64,000 nt of DNA, taken from Cladochytrium replicatum. Its lineage: Eukaryota > Chytridiomycota > Chytridiomycetes > Cladochytriales > Cladochytriaceae. The notes beneath the pieces are model-generated. The model was not told the origin of the DNA. It saw nothing but the letters and a program-made list of their open reading frames with translations, and did no database searches. Positions 9,430 to 20,494 of the stretch are shown piece by piece. The DNA lies in the NCBI GenBank assembly GCA_025526935.1, contig JAHLKD010000033.1, positions 310,001 to 374,000 on the forward strand. The letters are read 5' to 3'. Position 1 is the stretch's first letter. Each line of letters begins with the position of its first letter. Made by a program: the position numbers and the translations under genes.

Positions 9430-12400
9430 TCAGCGCTGCAAATAGTAGAATTGTTTTACACTCACCTTTCTCATGGCGATGAAATTTGGCTCCTTGTACT
9501 TGCGTCTTCGAAGCCATTCTATGAATGCCAGATTCTTGTCGTCCAGCTTGGGCCCCACGTCATCCAAGTCCTCCACAGTTTGTCAGTGAGTCTTAAAATT
9601 TTCATATCATCGTTTAGATACCCTTTCAAGCTCCGAAAACGTTTCTTTTGGGTGAAGTTTCTCGCTTGCCTCTCCATCGACCTCTTGGTTCTCCACTGAC
9701 TTTTGCCTTTTGTGCGAAATAGAAGGTTTGCCGTCAACACTCCAGGGCTCGAGATATGGAGGCGGTGGATCCGAACTCTCACAGACCGCGACCGCAGCCT
9801 CAAAGTCCACGACCTCCCCGAAATTTTCAAAGAGCGACTTTACCATTCCGTGCGTCGGGAACAGATGCATCACCGTTGTGGCAGATTTGTCATGGACATA
9901 CTCTAGCACCAGCAACTGCCACAAAATGTCAATGGACGAAGAGTACCCAGATTAGTTTGGTGTACCTTTTGAAGCAAAATCAGTGCGTCAAAGCACTCGC
10001 GGTCCATGCGACGACGAATGTACGTACCCGTGCGCTGGAGGATCTCGGCAAGAGATGGAGAGAGCCGGACGTGGGAGAGCCCCGGGACGGAAGAGAGCCA
10101 GATGCGTTGGGTGAAAGTCACACACGGATCTTGCCAGATCTTTGCGGACGTCGGTTCCAGACTACTTTCTTTTGTCTCAACAACAGAATTTGATACGTAT
10201 CCATCAGTACCTTGATGTTAATGCACGGAGATCTGCGATTCCCGTGTCGGAAAGACCCTCTATGAAGAGGAATCGGAAGCGGCCGTCGAAGATGTGGTAA
10301 CCTGTCAAAATATTCTGGTGCGATTTTGAGATTTGAAGAAAAGCTTCTGTGTGGAAGGGTTGTTTGTTTGGTTTGGCTTACCAGAGTGGGATCGGAGCGC
10401 TGGTCTGGAGAGAGCCGGTAGGAGCTCAACTTCTTGGCTTTTGATTCGCTCGCTCCATCCTCGAGTCCCAACGCCGAAGCATTGATCTCGCAGATATTCG
10501 CGTGAATTTTGCGGAGGACCCTGTCGTCCGGTCCGCTGTCAAAACAAGATCTTAACACACGAAAGATCATTCGGCAATTCAACAGTACCGAGTGACGATG
10601 ACGATGCGGCTGTAGAGCCCGTCTGAGAGCGCGGATGTGTTTTTGGGATGGTGGGCGACGACGTTGGCGAGGATGGGATATTTAAGATCGATATTGATGG
10701 ATAGAGTCGCTCCAGATTCGAGCCATAGGCCTGCGGGTACATTTGAAGACTCGTCTGACCAACAGTAAGTCTATCAACAGCACCGTTCTGGCCGCGTATA
10801 TTCTGGGATGCGTTACCTTTTGGTTTTCTACATGGAAGGATGGGAGAAACAACTTGGAGCTGCGTGAGCCCGCGGACGAGTCCGATCAGATCTGAAATGC
10901 TGTTCTTAAGAAAGCTTGAAAGAGAATGTCGAAAGCTTACTAAAGGACGCTATGCCGTATGGATTCTTTGGGTTCGTCGAGTTTCGAATCACACCGTCTT
11001 GCCCAATCTCTAAGCAAAACAACTGAGCGTAAGATTCGTTCGCGTTGGATGGGGAATACCTTTTGCGAGCTCCGACAGGTCGTCAGGGAAACAGTAATCC
11101 CGATCGTGGACTTCGATCTCGAACGACCCGTTGAGGAGCTGGTCTCTGAGGCTGTCTTCGTCGAGGAGGCCGGGGAGGATCAAGTGTCGTGTGAGGAAAG
11201 GGATCTGGGGGATGTGGGGAAGGTCCGTCATTGATTGGTAAATGTGCTGGTCTTGGAAGAATCTGAAGCGTGTGAAGCTTGAAGGGCAAATGATTGGAAG
11301 TGTGCGCTAATGGATGGGCAGTTTTTATTGCTTACACGGGCAGGAAACGCTTCTGGAGTTCTACGAAGGGAACAGGTTGGCAAGGCATGGATTCTGCACT
11401 GAGGATCGTGATGCACATCGGGTTCATGCTGTGAACGATAAGCAAAATAGTAGTGCACCGCCAGTTCGGATTTACCTTATTGATTGCTCTTCCGAAAGCA
11501 AAGGGTTGTTTACTGACAGCGAGGCTCTGAACTGTGTGATCCCTTCAATCTTATTGTGAGCTCTAAAAAATGGGAAGACTTATCGAAAAGAAACATTATC
11601 TCGTTGAAATGCGAGAGAAACTTACACAGTCGATACGTGTTGCTCCCCCAAGAACAAATCAGTCAAATCGATCACCATACGACCGACTACGATGTTCCTG
11701 AACTCCGGCTCCCTAGGTTTCTCCTTCTTCTTCAAATGCCTCCGATCTCCAGCCCCTCCCGTCCAATCAATCGCTTCGTGGAACTTCTCCCTCTCATTCG
11801 GACCCCGCACTGTAGCAGTAGCTTTCACTGCCGGCTTTGTGGGTGCTTTCGCGATATCCTCCAGGATCCACCTCCGAAACGCCTCGCCCGGTGTATTAGG
11901 CGTCTCGGTGCGCGAAGCGTCCCGTCGCACTGACGGTCTTCGAGTTTCCCCCGTTCCTTCGAGTTGGATTGGGACGAGCTCATGCGGGAAGAGTGGATTT
12001 GGCTTGGCGGTTGTAGATATGCGTCGGGCGTGAGCGTCGGATTTCGTGGGGACGCTACGTCGAGCTTTTGAGAGCGAGCGGCGGGTGATGTCGAGATCTT
12101 GGTGCTGAGGTGCGATGGTGGTCGCGTCGGGCTCGCGGGGATCAAGATCCGGGGGCTCAGGTGCAACAGTGGTGGGGAATAACGATATCGAGCTTGTGCT
12201 GCTCAGACCTAGCGACGAGCGAGATCGAAATAGGTTTGTGCGTTTTTGAGGGGGCTCGCGTGCGGGCGGACGCGGCCACGGGGCGTCGTCCAGCTCGGCG
12301 AGAGTGGTGTCGAGTTCCGGGTCTTGTGCTTTCGAACCGCCGAAGGAGTGGGGCTGGCGTCTGAGGACGGGACGGCGTTGTTTGCGAGTCTTCTCGTTCA

Positions 12401-13701
12401 GGGTGGTGTCGAGCAGCTCGGTTAGGTCCGGGACGGATTTGGAATGGTCGGGTTGGGTAATGTTGGTAAGAAACCCGTGCTCTAGGTTCGCCGGTACGTG
12501 CGCAGCTGCCATAAGGGACGGAAACATGGGGTTGGGTGTTGTTGGAGCTGGTTGTGGGATGTGGGTTGGGCGATGGTATGTACCGAGGCGATTGTAGCGT
12601 TGTTTCAGAGGGATGGTGGTGTTTGCTAGCGTGAAACGCCGTTTTGCCAGGGCTTCCATTGAGGCCATCCTGGAGAGCTGGGTTGCGGGCTGGTTGAAGC
12701 GGACCCGTGTTGTTCGCTTGGTAAAGTTGTCGTTGTTGTGATGGTTCAGACGGGAACGATCTGGTTTGGGTTTGTCGGACGGGTCGGACTTTACAACTTC
12801 CCAGAGAGTTATCTCCATTGGACGCTCGTATATATCAAGCAGGAACTCCTGCTTGTTGCAGATTAATGATTACGATCTTCGGATGGTTGCGTACCTTACG
12901 GTATTAACATTGACGTCATGGAAGGTGGTAATCGCCAACTGATCCCATGGAAGAATATCAGTCTGGAGCGTTCAAACGTAGATAAGGTCTTGTGAGACGA
13001 TATTGAAAGAAAAGTGATTGCTTGATATTGCTACCTTTCCCTCGCAAGCAGTACCGAGCTTGTAAGTCACAAAGAATTTGTGATATTCCTCTGCTGGACT
13101 TTTCTTCTTCTGTGGTCGATCGAAGAGACTGTCGCGGTGCCTCCTGTCAACCTCAATTACTTCCTCTGTACAATCCGAAAGTAAACCTTTGCAAAGAAGA
13201 TTGCAATCTAAGTTCGAACTCACTCTTTGTGAGCCCGTAATCGAGGATGATGGAGAATTTTACAGCATGATCTCCTGGGATAGCATCGGCATACATCCCA
13301 GCCGGACGTCCTGCAATAATCGTGGCTGGATGAGCTCCTCCAGCAGATGTACCGTTGTTTGGAAGTTGTAAAGCTTGTTTAAGAAAGGGACTGTTCGAAC
13401 GAGCCACCGGATCAGACAAGGGAGCAACATCGGGAACTGGGAGAAGGGCCTTCAGTGCTTGACCGAAAGTCTCGTGTGAATGAGCTGGATGGTCTGATGG
13501 AAGATCTCCTACGACACTCGATAGCTCCATGTTGCTGGTGAGTAGACTGTTTTCTGGAAGTGGGGTGCCGTATTCTGCTCGAATGCCAATGCGGTTTGGA
13601 TCCATGTTGATAATTATACCAATCAGCATTCGAGCATGTCCGGAAATGGTGAAAGCATCACACTCGCGCTGGCTAAATATACGGACTTTAAACTTTGGCA
13701 T
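9430..13701 (-). CDS. CFAP92/KIAA1257-like flagellar protein (DUF4550 type)
   Basis: A long minus-strand gene of about a dozen exons, running from ATG 13701 (MPKFKVRIFSQREC) to a stop at 9430-9432. Early joins are clear: 13701-13224 to 13166-13035, then VNVNT to EFLLDIYERPMEITLWE. A ~390-residue exon (12818-11622) is basic and disordered and ends in GRMVIDLTDLFLGEQH. Later exons carry NGSFEIEVHDRDY (near 11100), IHANICEINASALGL (near 10480) and ILTGYHIFDGRFRFLFIEGL (near 10290), which recall the conserved blocks of CFAP92/KIAA1257, a cilia-associated protein of unknown biochemistry. The C-terminal exon reads KLDDKNLAFIEWLRRRKYKEPNF. The assignment is from memory of the family and is moderate; exon edges between 10.1 and 11.6 kb are approximate. 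Motile-cilium genes are expected only in fungi with swimming spores. Confidence 0.6.
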
Positions 13702-14173
13702 ATGGACTGTTCGGGATTAGTGGTCTGCAATAGGGTTAGTTCTACGGTGTGTTTGGATGGATTGAATTGGATTGAGGAGCAAACTTTGAGCCCCATATCC
13801 GGTCCGCTCCCCATCCAGGCCTGTTAATATCATCAGTTATGATGTGTTTTCGACTTAATTTACAATTATTGTGATGCCATCCACACCATCACCCATCGAT
13901 TTTGCGTTTTTGCTCTGGTCACAAGCGGCCACTTTACCGTGAAAGGGAAAGCCAATGTCCAAATAAGGCTCTGTGGCCCCCAATCATCCTTTGTCGCGTC
14001 TGGCGCGCCGCGTCCCGTGTGGCTCAGCCTGCGCCAATCTTCCCATAAATAGCCAGAGCGCTGCCCGCCGTGACACGCCCCCCTCTGGTTGCGTTTCATC
14101 GCTGAATATCTCGCAGTCTGGAACACCACCCCCCGCTTGTATCCATCCACCTCTCAGATCCCACCCATCCACA
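13702..14173. promoter_or_regulatory. Divergent promoter region
   Basis: This 472-base gap separates the CFAP92-like start (minus) from the Sng1-like start (plus), so it should hold two promoters. The frame open across 13973-14173 has none of the family's character and is treated as leader. I see no other structure. Confidence 0.4.
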
Positions 14174-15576
14174 ATGAACAAAGTTATTGCTCCCCGCGGC
14201 GTCGAAGTTCCGATATGGAAGAAGACCGCCATCCTGTTTGGTGCTATGACGGCCCTGTTTTTCTTGAGCGTCGGATTGTTCTTGGGTCAATCATACGAGC
14301 CAGAAACTTACAAGAAGAATATCAACATCTATGTCGTAGACTTTGATGGTGCATCCATTGGAAAGAAGCTTAAGGACGTCAGCCAGAAGACAATCACTAA
14401 CAACACGGTTCTCCAGCCTGGATGGCTCGTTGTGGACGCCATCAACTACAATAACGACCCCCAGAAGGTTATTGCCGCTGTCAACAGCGGTGAAGCTTGG
14501 GGTGCCATTGTGGCCAACCCGGATGCGTCTTCAAAGTTCCTTGCCGCCCTCAGCACTGCATCCACCACCTACGATCCAACTGCCGCACTAACTTTCTTCT
14601 ACGATCAAGGTCGCTCGCCAAAGACCGTCTTTGAGCAAGTTATCGCACCCATGCGCCAGATCGTGCAGCAGGTTGCAGCCGAATACGCTGCTGACTTCTT
14701 GAAGACTGTAAACGTTGGAAACCTCACTCAGGTCGTCCAGCAGAACCCCAGCTTGATCACCACTCCTATTTCGTACACCGAGCAAAACCTTCACCCTAAC
14801 AACGCCCCGGTCACCGACTCCTCTCTAACATTCGGACAAGTTATTTTGATGGTTTTCAGCTTCGCGGTTGCTCAGGTAGAGATATTTCAAACTGGATGGG
14901 TTCGTGTTCTTATCTCTGTTATCACTAGTCTATTCTTCAGCTCACTGGCCCGCTCGTTCCACGCCTTGAGCACTCTGTGATTATTTTCCTGCGGGCGCGC
15001 ATCATCACCCTTTTCGTTATTGGTATCTCTCTCTGGTACACAGTCCTTCACTCCGCCCTTCGCGCAAAGTTCCCTTCTCCGGGCAACTGGTTCGCGTTCT
15101 GGTTCCTTCAGGCAATGCAAATGTTTGTCCACGTTCTCACATTCATCAACGTCGGTATTTTGGTCGGTCGCAACTCTCCGGCCTTCCCTCTTCTCTTCCT
15201 GATTGTCCTGATCCTGAACGCAACTGCTGGTGTCGGTGTGATCGAGCTTTCTTCTGAGTTCTTCAGGTGGGGCTACGCCATGCCAATGTGGAACACGGTT
15301 ACTGCTTCTCGCACTCTTCTCTTTGGCTCGTACAACCGTATTTCGCTCAACGTTGGTCTTCTCTTTGTGTGGTTCATTCTCCTCTCGCTGCTCTACGTCT
15401 TCATCCAGTTCTCGAACCGGGAGCTCGTCGACGAGGATGATGAATCAGATGCAGGATCTTACTTTGCAGAAGGTCCTCAGCAGCCTCGTTACGGATTTGC
15501 TGCTCGCGGCCAGCCAAAGTCATTCGATGAGGAGGAAAGGCGTCGGCCCGCTGATGACGTTGCGGATGAACGTTAG
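14174..15576 (+). CDS. Sng1-like membrane protein (DUF3533)
   Basis: Exons 14174-14875 and 14941-15576 give 445 residues. The protein starts with a short basic cytosolic tail, then one membrane helix (TAILFGAMTALFFLSVGLFLG), a long external domain (YKKNINIYVVDFDGASIG, PGWLVVDAINYNNDPQKVIAAV, GEAWGAIVANPDASSKFLAAL, YDQGRSPKTVFEQVIAPMRQ), then five or so hydrophobic helices and an acidic C-terminal tail. This layout and the VVDFDG and W..I.. blocks match the DUF3533/SNG1 family, fungal relatives of ABC-2 type permease ends, linked in yeast to nitrosoguanidine resistance. The ATG at 14174 is preferred over an in-frame upstream ATG (13973) because the added 67 residues look like leader. It lies in the plasma membrane by analogy. 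Confidence 0.85.
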
Positions 15577-16242
15577 ATAGAGCTTGAATGGTTTGATGTC
15601 TCGTGGTCATTTAAACCTGCGGGCGGGGTCTATCTTTATTGCACATTCATTTCTTTTTTGCGAACTGTTCTTTTTTTTGCGACATGTATTTTGCGCCATG
15701 TATTTATCATCTCCGCTGGTTGTACTGGTTTTGCTGTGTGTTTCGATAGCACAGATTGTTGAGCATCAGTGACATTTTATAAAGTACAAGTACAGTTTCT
15801 ATAAAAGCAAGCATCTTGTTTAGTGCATCAACACATCAAGGTTCCTAAGAGAATGAATTATGGTCAGAGCCGCTCAATATTTCGGGGCCAGTGTCGATGC
15901 CCGACATATTTCGAAAACCATTGGGCGTGCCTGTCGGCATGTGAGTTCAAAAAACACTAACGAGAACGATCAGTTTTTGGGCTAATAACGCGAACCTGAT
16001 CCATGTTATCTAGGTGCAAGCTACCCTCATTTCCCACAGCTTGTTGCTGCTCCACTAATTGATCACCAGCGAGAGTGAAGGAAGCATTCAAGGTAGAAAG
16101 CTTTATTAAATGCATATAATAATGGCGATTTCAATGGTAGCACTTTTAAATCAACACAGAGGACCTCTGTAAGGGGATTGTTCAAGGCTAACCCTGGTTG
16201 GGTATGGGATCCGTGTCATTGACAACTATCTTGTATTCATTA
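15577..16242. other. Intergenic stretch, nothing supported
   Basis: This stretch holds the 3' flank of the Sng1-like gene, with T-rich sequence at 15640-15690. No gene, tandem repeat or clear element is seen before the LTR fossil that begins at 16243. Confidence 0.4.
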
Positions 16243-17018
16243 TGTTAGTAAAACACAAACTCAAGTCATCACTGGGGCACTATAAAAACAGCCATACACA
16301 TAACACACTACAACATAACAAATAGACTGGAGACATCCAGGAGTTCTCTATACGGGATGCAGAGAGAACTGTCGGTTATAATTGTTAAGGCGATAACCAT
16401 CGTTTACTGAGGAAGAGAAATATGTATTTATGATGGTGGAAACGTTTACTTAGGTGTCTTCTATGTCGTTACCAAATATGGTATTTGTACTCACATTACG
16501 GGTTACATCAGTCCAAGGGTATTCTGTTAAAAACCAAGGGCTTCTCCCGGCAGCAGTCGGGCATTTTTAGCTGTACTGTAGCTAGCACAACAGCTCCAGG
16601 TTCCGTCTCTTGGCCCAGTACCTGTTCTCCCAGGTGTGTGTATACGCCTAATAATTAGGGAGGCTGTACACACCACCCAAGCTGGTCAGGCAACCAGGGA
16701 ATGCTGTGGTCAAAGCACCCAAAGGACCAAGCCACACCACGTTCCCCACTAAATGCCACCATCACCCCACACAGAACCTGCCAACATGGAAATTCATACA
16801 TGAAATGTAAGTCCATAAAATAAGAACGAAAAGGGATTGACAAAAAAACTCTCAGATCAAAGAAAGAGAAAAAAGACAACCCAAAGGATAACCCATATAG
16901 CGAACAGTCTGATATGCTAGGTTTTAACATATTCTTTGTTCCCGTTTAGAAACAAAGAATCCATTGTCTGATTGAAGCACCATTTAGTAATCACAGTAAT
17001 ATTTACTTATAGGTAACA
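16243..17018. mobile_element. LTR-like fossil (copy 1), interrupted by a second LTR
   Basis: The parts flanking 16525-16929 align with the reverse complement of 31656-32033 over most of their length, for example around gactggaga-c-tccaggagttctctat and the block with two copies of an aaacaaag word. The ends begin TGTTAG and finish GTAACA, as in Ty1/copia-type LTRs. Without the insert the length is about 370 bases, close to the 378 of copy 2. No clear target duplication flanks it and no coding part is attached, so it reads as an old solo LTR. Divergence from copy 2 suggests considerable age. Confidence 0.7.
16525..16929. mobile_element. Solo LTR nested in the older LTR fossil
   Basis: This 405-base insert begins TGTTAAAAACC and ends GGTTTTAACA, an imperfect inverted terminal repeat with the TG...CA ends of LTRs. 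It is flanked by a 5-base target duplication, TATTC (16520-16524 and 16930-16934). The related copy at 31656-32033 has a single TATTC at the matching place, that is, an empty site. It is younger than its host element. No coding sequence is present. Confidence 0.85.
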
Positions 17019-17368
17019 GTAGTTTGGTAATCAAGCCATACTACATAAGAGTACTCAACAATGATTGAATGGCATGTATGAGTCTCAAGATCAACTCTAC
17101 TCAATCATGCTCGAACGGAGTGTACCCTACCAACTACGCTGATTCACCACAACATTCCACATTATACCTTCTGTTGATCAGTCATATCTTGAATATTGTG
17201 CAGCTCGAAAATTAGAAGACTGGCCTGAACGGAAATCATATTGAAACAAGAAGAGGTCCACACACACAAGTGGTAACAGGAGACTGATCGCGAACCTGGG
17301 AACAAAGCAAAAATTCAACTTTTGATTAGGCATGCCCTTTTCCTCTTTGCATTCACAGGACAATGTTT
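17019..17368. other. Intergenic stretch, nothing supported
   Basis: This lies between the LTR fossil and the fimbrin stop codon. It is AT-rich and should include the fimbrin 3' UTR. I see no gene or repeat. Confidence 0.4.
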
Positions 17369-19976
17369 TCAAGCGGTGACTCGAATGCCCATCAACGTCC
17401 CGACAAAGGTAAGGATCTGCCGATTAAGCCTTAATTAGCCTTGATAATGTGTGAAAAGACAGTTTACCATTTTTGGCTTGACTTCAACAATATCCTCAGG
17501 CAATACAAAAATGGTCGCACCTAATTTGCGTGCAATCGAGATGGCATACTTTGCGTTCATCTTTGCGTCGTCGTCTGTTCAAAGCGTAAGTCCCTTCCTA
17601 CACCTGGAACCACGCTGCAACTTACCAGAGACACCGTCTGTGACAAGTTCCTCGTTCACGATGCCTTTCTTCATCCCGTTCAACAACGCAAGCAAGAAAA
17701 CACCAGACCGGAACCCGTTGTCCTTGAAGCTCGTCATCTTGGCAGACGTCGAACGGAACGCGCGCCAGTTGCCGCTGCGAGCAGCGGTTTCGTTCGCCCA
17801 AGCTAAGATATCGGTGTCAGTCACTTCCTTTGAAGCTGTCGAGAGCTTCTTCAAGGTCTGGAGGACGTGGTCTCGCATCAGCTGCCACACAAGTCCTAAG
17901 CACTGTAAATAAGTCTGATTGATTCGGGTAATAAAGGGGTGAGTATTACCAAGGGTGAGGGTTTTGTTGGCATCAACGATATCTGAGCCTTGAATACCAA
18001 CGAGAGTGAACTTGAGTGCTTTTCCGAGAAGCACTACGTAGTTGGTATTCTCGACCTTCTTGAATTTTGAGGTGGCAGGGCGGTTCACCTTCTTCCACTC
18101 GACCATGCCGGGGTGAACGTAATCGATCGCTTGAAGCAGCACCAAACCGTCCTGTATTCATCACCGACAATATGTGAGTTGATTTTGCCGAGTAAGGAGA
18201 TTGAAGGCTTTTGCAGTACCGTGAGATCATCGAACAGGTTGTTCACGAATGGTTCGACACCAAGACTGTTCAGCCACAAGGCGAATGCTGTGTTGGGTAG
18301 ATATTAGCCTTAGAGGATTCCGAATTAAACTAGGCACACACACACCTCGAGCTTCACGATCCCCTTCACTGTTGAACAACCAGTCGTCGAGTTCAGACAT
18401 CTCCGCTTCAGTCAATTTCTCCAAACCGGGGTGGGTGTTGAATAAGTTTGCGACAAAAGCAAAGTTGAGCTTGGAATTGCCGTCCGTCAGAGTCTTCGCA
18501 GTAAGGTATTTTCGGCACCCCAGCTTATCGGCATTCTCAAGAACCTATATATCGATTAAAGAGAGCTGAATTAATCGACCGGGGTAGCACTGACCTGCTC
18601 AGCACGCTTGTACACATCAGGCTCCCGGAGCGGTGCACGAGAGCACGTCTCTGGACTGAGCTGGTTGAGCAAAATCGTGTAGTTCTCAGCGTCTTTGACA
18701 TCCGAAGAGAAGTTCTTCACGGTGCGGTTCCAACCAGATTTCTTCAAGTGGTAGTTGAACCACCTGAGCAAGATCTGCTCGGTCGGGAGCTTCAAGAACT
18801 CCTCCAACGTCTCTCCAGGCTCCAGAAGACGGAAAAGCTCAGGGTGAACTTTAATATCGACCTTTGCCGACAATCCCATCTTGATAATTTGCCAGATCAG
18901 CCCCAGAATCAGATGCTCCCTCCCTTCAATAAGATCCGTCGCACCAATGTTGACCACACTGCAACCGATGGCTTTGGCCGAGTTCACGACCACGTTGTTG
19001 TTTTCATGCATCTGGAACGGTGACAATTTCTTGCCCATGTTCAATGCGCGTTCGTCGATGGTGTTTGGAACTGAATCGTTGATCAACTTCGCGAGAATCA
19101 ACCCATCCTTCGCCTCGGTGAAGATCTGCATGGTCGATTTATCGATAGGAAGGCGGTGCTTCACATCTTTGTCGTAAGCCAGCTGTTGGTTGATGTGCGC
19201 GACAAAAGATTCCTTCTCATCTTCATTAATCGTATGGGTAGTATTCTCTGATGCTCCGTGAAGCGTGATTTTTTGTTTGTCGACCTTCTTGGCACCCTTC
19301 TCCTCCTTGACGACAGAAGTTGCCTAGTACATTCATCAAACAAGTCATTCACAGATCACACCCAGCTCAGTTCCCGTGCCGCACCTTCAGGAAGCTCTCA
19401 AAGTCAACGGTGTCGTCCGACTTGGTCAATTTTAATTGCTGCAACTTGCTGACAACATCTTGGAATGCTACACCGGCCTTAGTTGCAACCGTCGTCAGAT
19501 CACGATAGTGAACGGATCCTGATTTAAGCAATATAGAACTATTCTGGCGATGATTTTATATTTGTACCTTTGGAATCTTTGTCAAAACTGGAAAACTGCT
19601 GGTGGAATGCAGAGATCTCAGATGCACTGAAGAACTGGTACCGATCGGCGAGTCGCTGTGGGTCGATGGGCATGGCTGAATCAGAAGTCTCTGCTCGTCG
19701 CTGATGTACACTAAAGTTTGATGGCGGCGCAGGATTTACTGTAGCGGGCGTCTGAAATGCAGATCGAGCACTTGCGACGGGACGTGATGGGATCACAGGG
19801 TGCTGTGGTGGCGATGGTGGAGCTACTCGTGGGGCTGGAGGGGGCACAATGGTATCCGCTTTCAGTGAGACGGGCTTACTGGGCTTGGGGGGGGGAGGGC
19901 TTCTTCCTGCGATTTGAGAGTCGCGTTCAGCTACGCGATTGGCACGTGAGAATGCGGAAGAACACTCACCAGACAT
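17369..19976 (-). CDS. SAC6: Fimbrin/plastin, actin-bundling protein (Sac6)
   Basis: A multi-exon minus-strand gene whose first exon is seven bases (ATGTCTG, 19976-19970), then a 63-nt intron, then a Pro-rich leader of about 90 residues ([30 protein letters not shown]) not usual in fimbrins. Next come an EF-hand region ([27 protein letters not shown]) and four calponin-homology domains in two actin-binding modules ([107 protein letters not shown]). The last exon ends [14 protein letters not shown]. Fimbrin cross-links actin filaments in endocytic patches and cables. The C-terminal join KPKM to ILTFVG was read by eye. The Pro-rich leader might bind profilin- or SH3-type partners; that is inference. 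Confidence 0.93.
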
Positions 19977-20494
19977 GTTGAATTATTGGCACTTGGACCA
20001 CGGACAAAGAGATAGAAGCGTTCTGGATGGAGAAAAAACGACTGCGATGTAGAATGTTAGTCAGCAAGCAGCGCATATTTGTCTTCGTTACTATCTCCAG
20101 GACCATCCTACATCCGTTGGTTGTTTGTTCTGTGCATGGTTTCACATTCCAGAGCTCCTCCATGATCGAATTTTCTCTAAATTGTCCACTTATAATTGCT
20201 GTATGAGAGATGTTTGAACGCCAACAGCACTTCCCAACTAGATTGACCACAACCTAACAACCACACGGCATTTTTCCGGATATCTTCACTCACTGGAGCG
20301 GCGCTGGCGTCTTACTTTGTTATTTCGATCAGGCTTGCGTGTGGACAGTCAGCGAGCCGTGCCTTGTGGTTTTGCTTGTTTGCGGCGATTTTGTGGGGGC
20401 TTTGCGAAATTCGAATGTCTTGTATTCTCGAAAACTTAACAAAAAAAGATAACCACTTCTCTGCAATTCGATATAGTGCTAATCTGGAAATTTT
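19977..20494. promoter_or_regulatory. Fimbrin promoter region
   Basis: This 518-base gap lies between two minus-strand genes. It must hold the fimbrin promoter and the 3' end of the RGS receptor mRNA. No coding frame or repeat stands out. Confidence 0.4.

Noticed and set aside
9038-9517. 159-codon minus frame crossing the penta-EF-hand 3' end
   Set aside because: It overlaps EF-hand exons and is out of frame with the CFAP92-like last exon, which ends at 9430.
13973-14173. N-terminal extension of the Sng1-like protein
   Set aside because: It is in frame but polar, Pro/Cys-rich and promoter-like; the family start fits ATG 14174.
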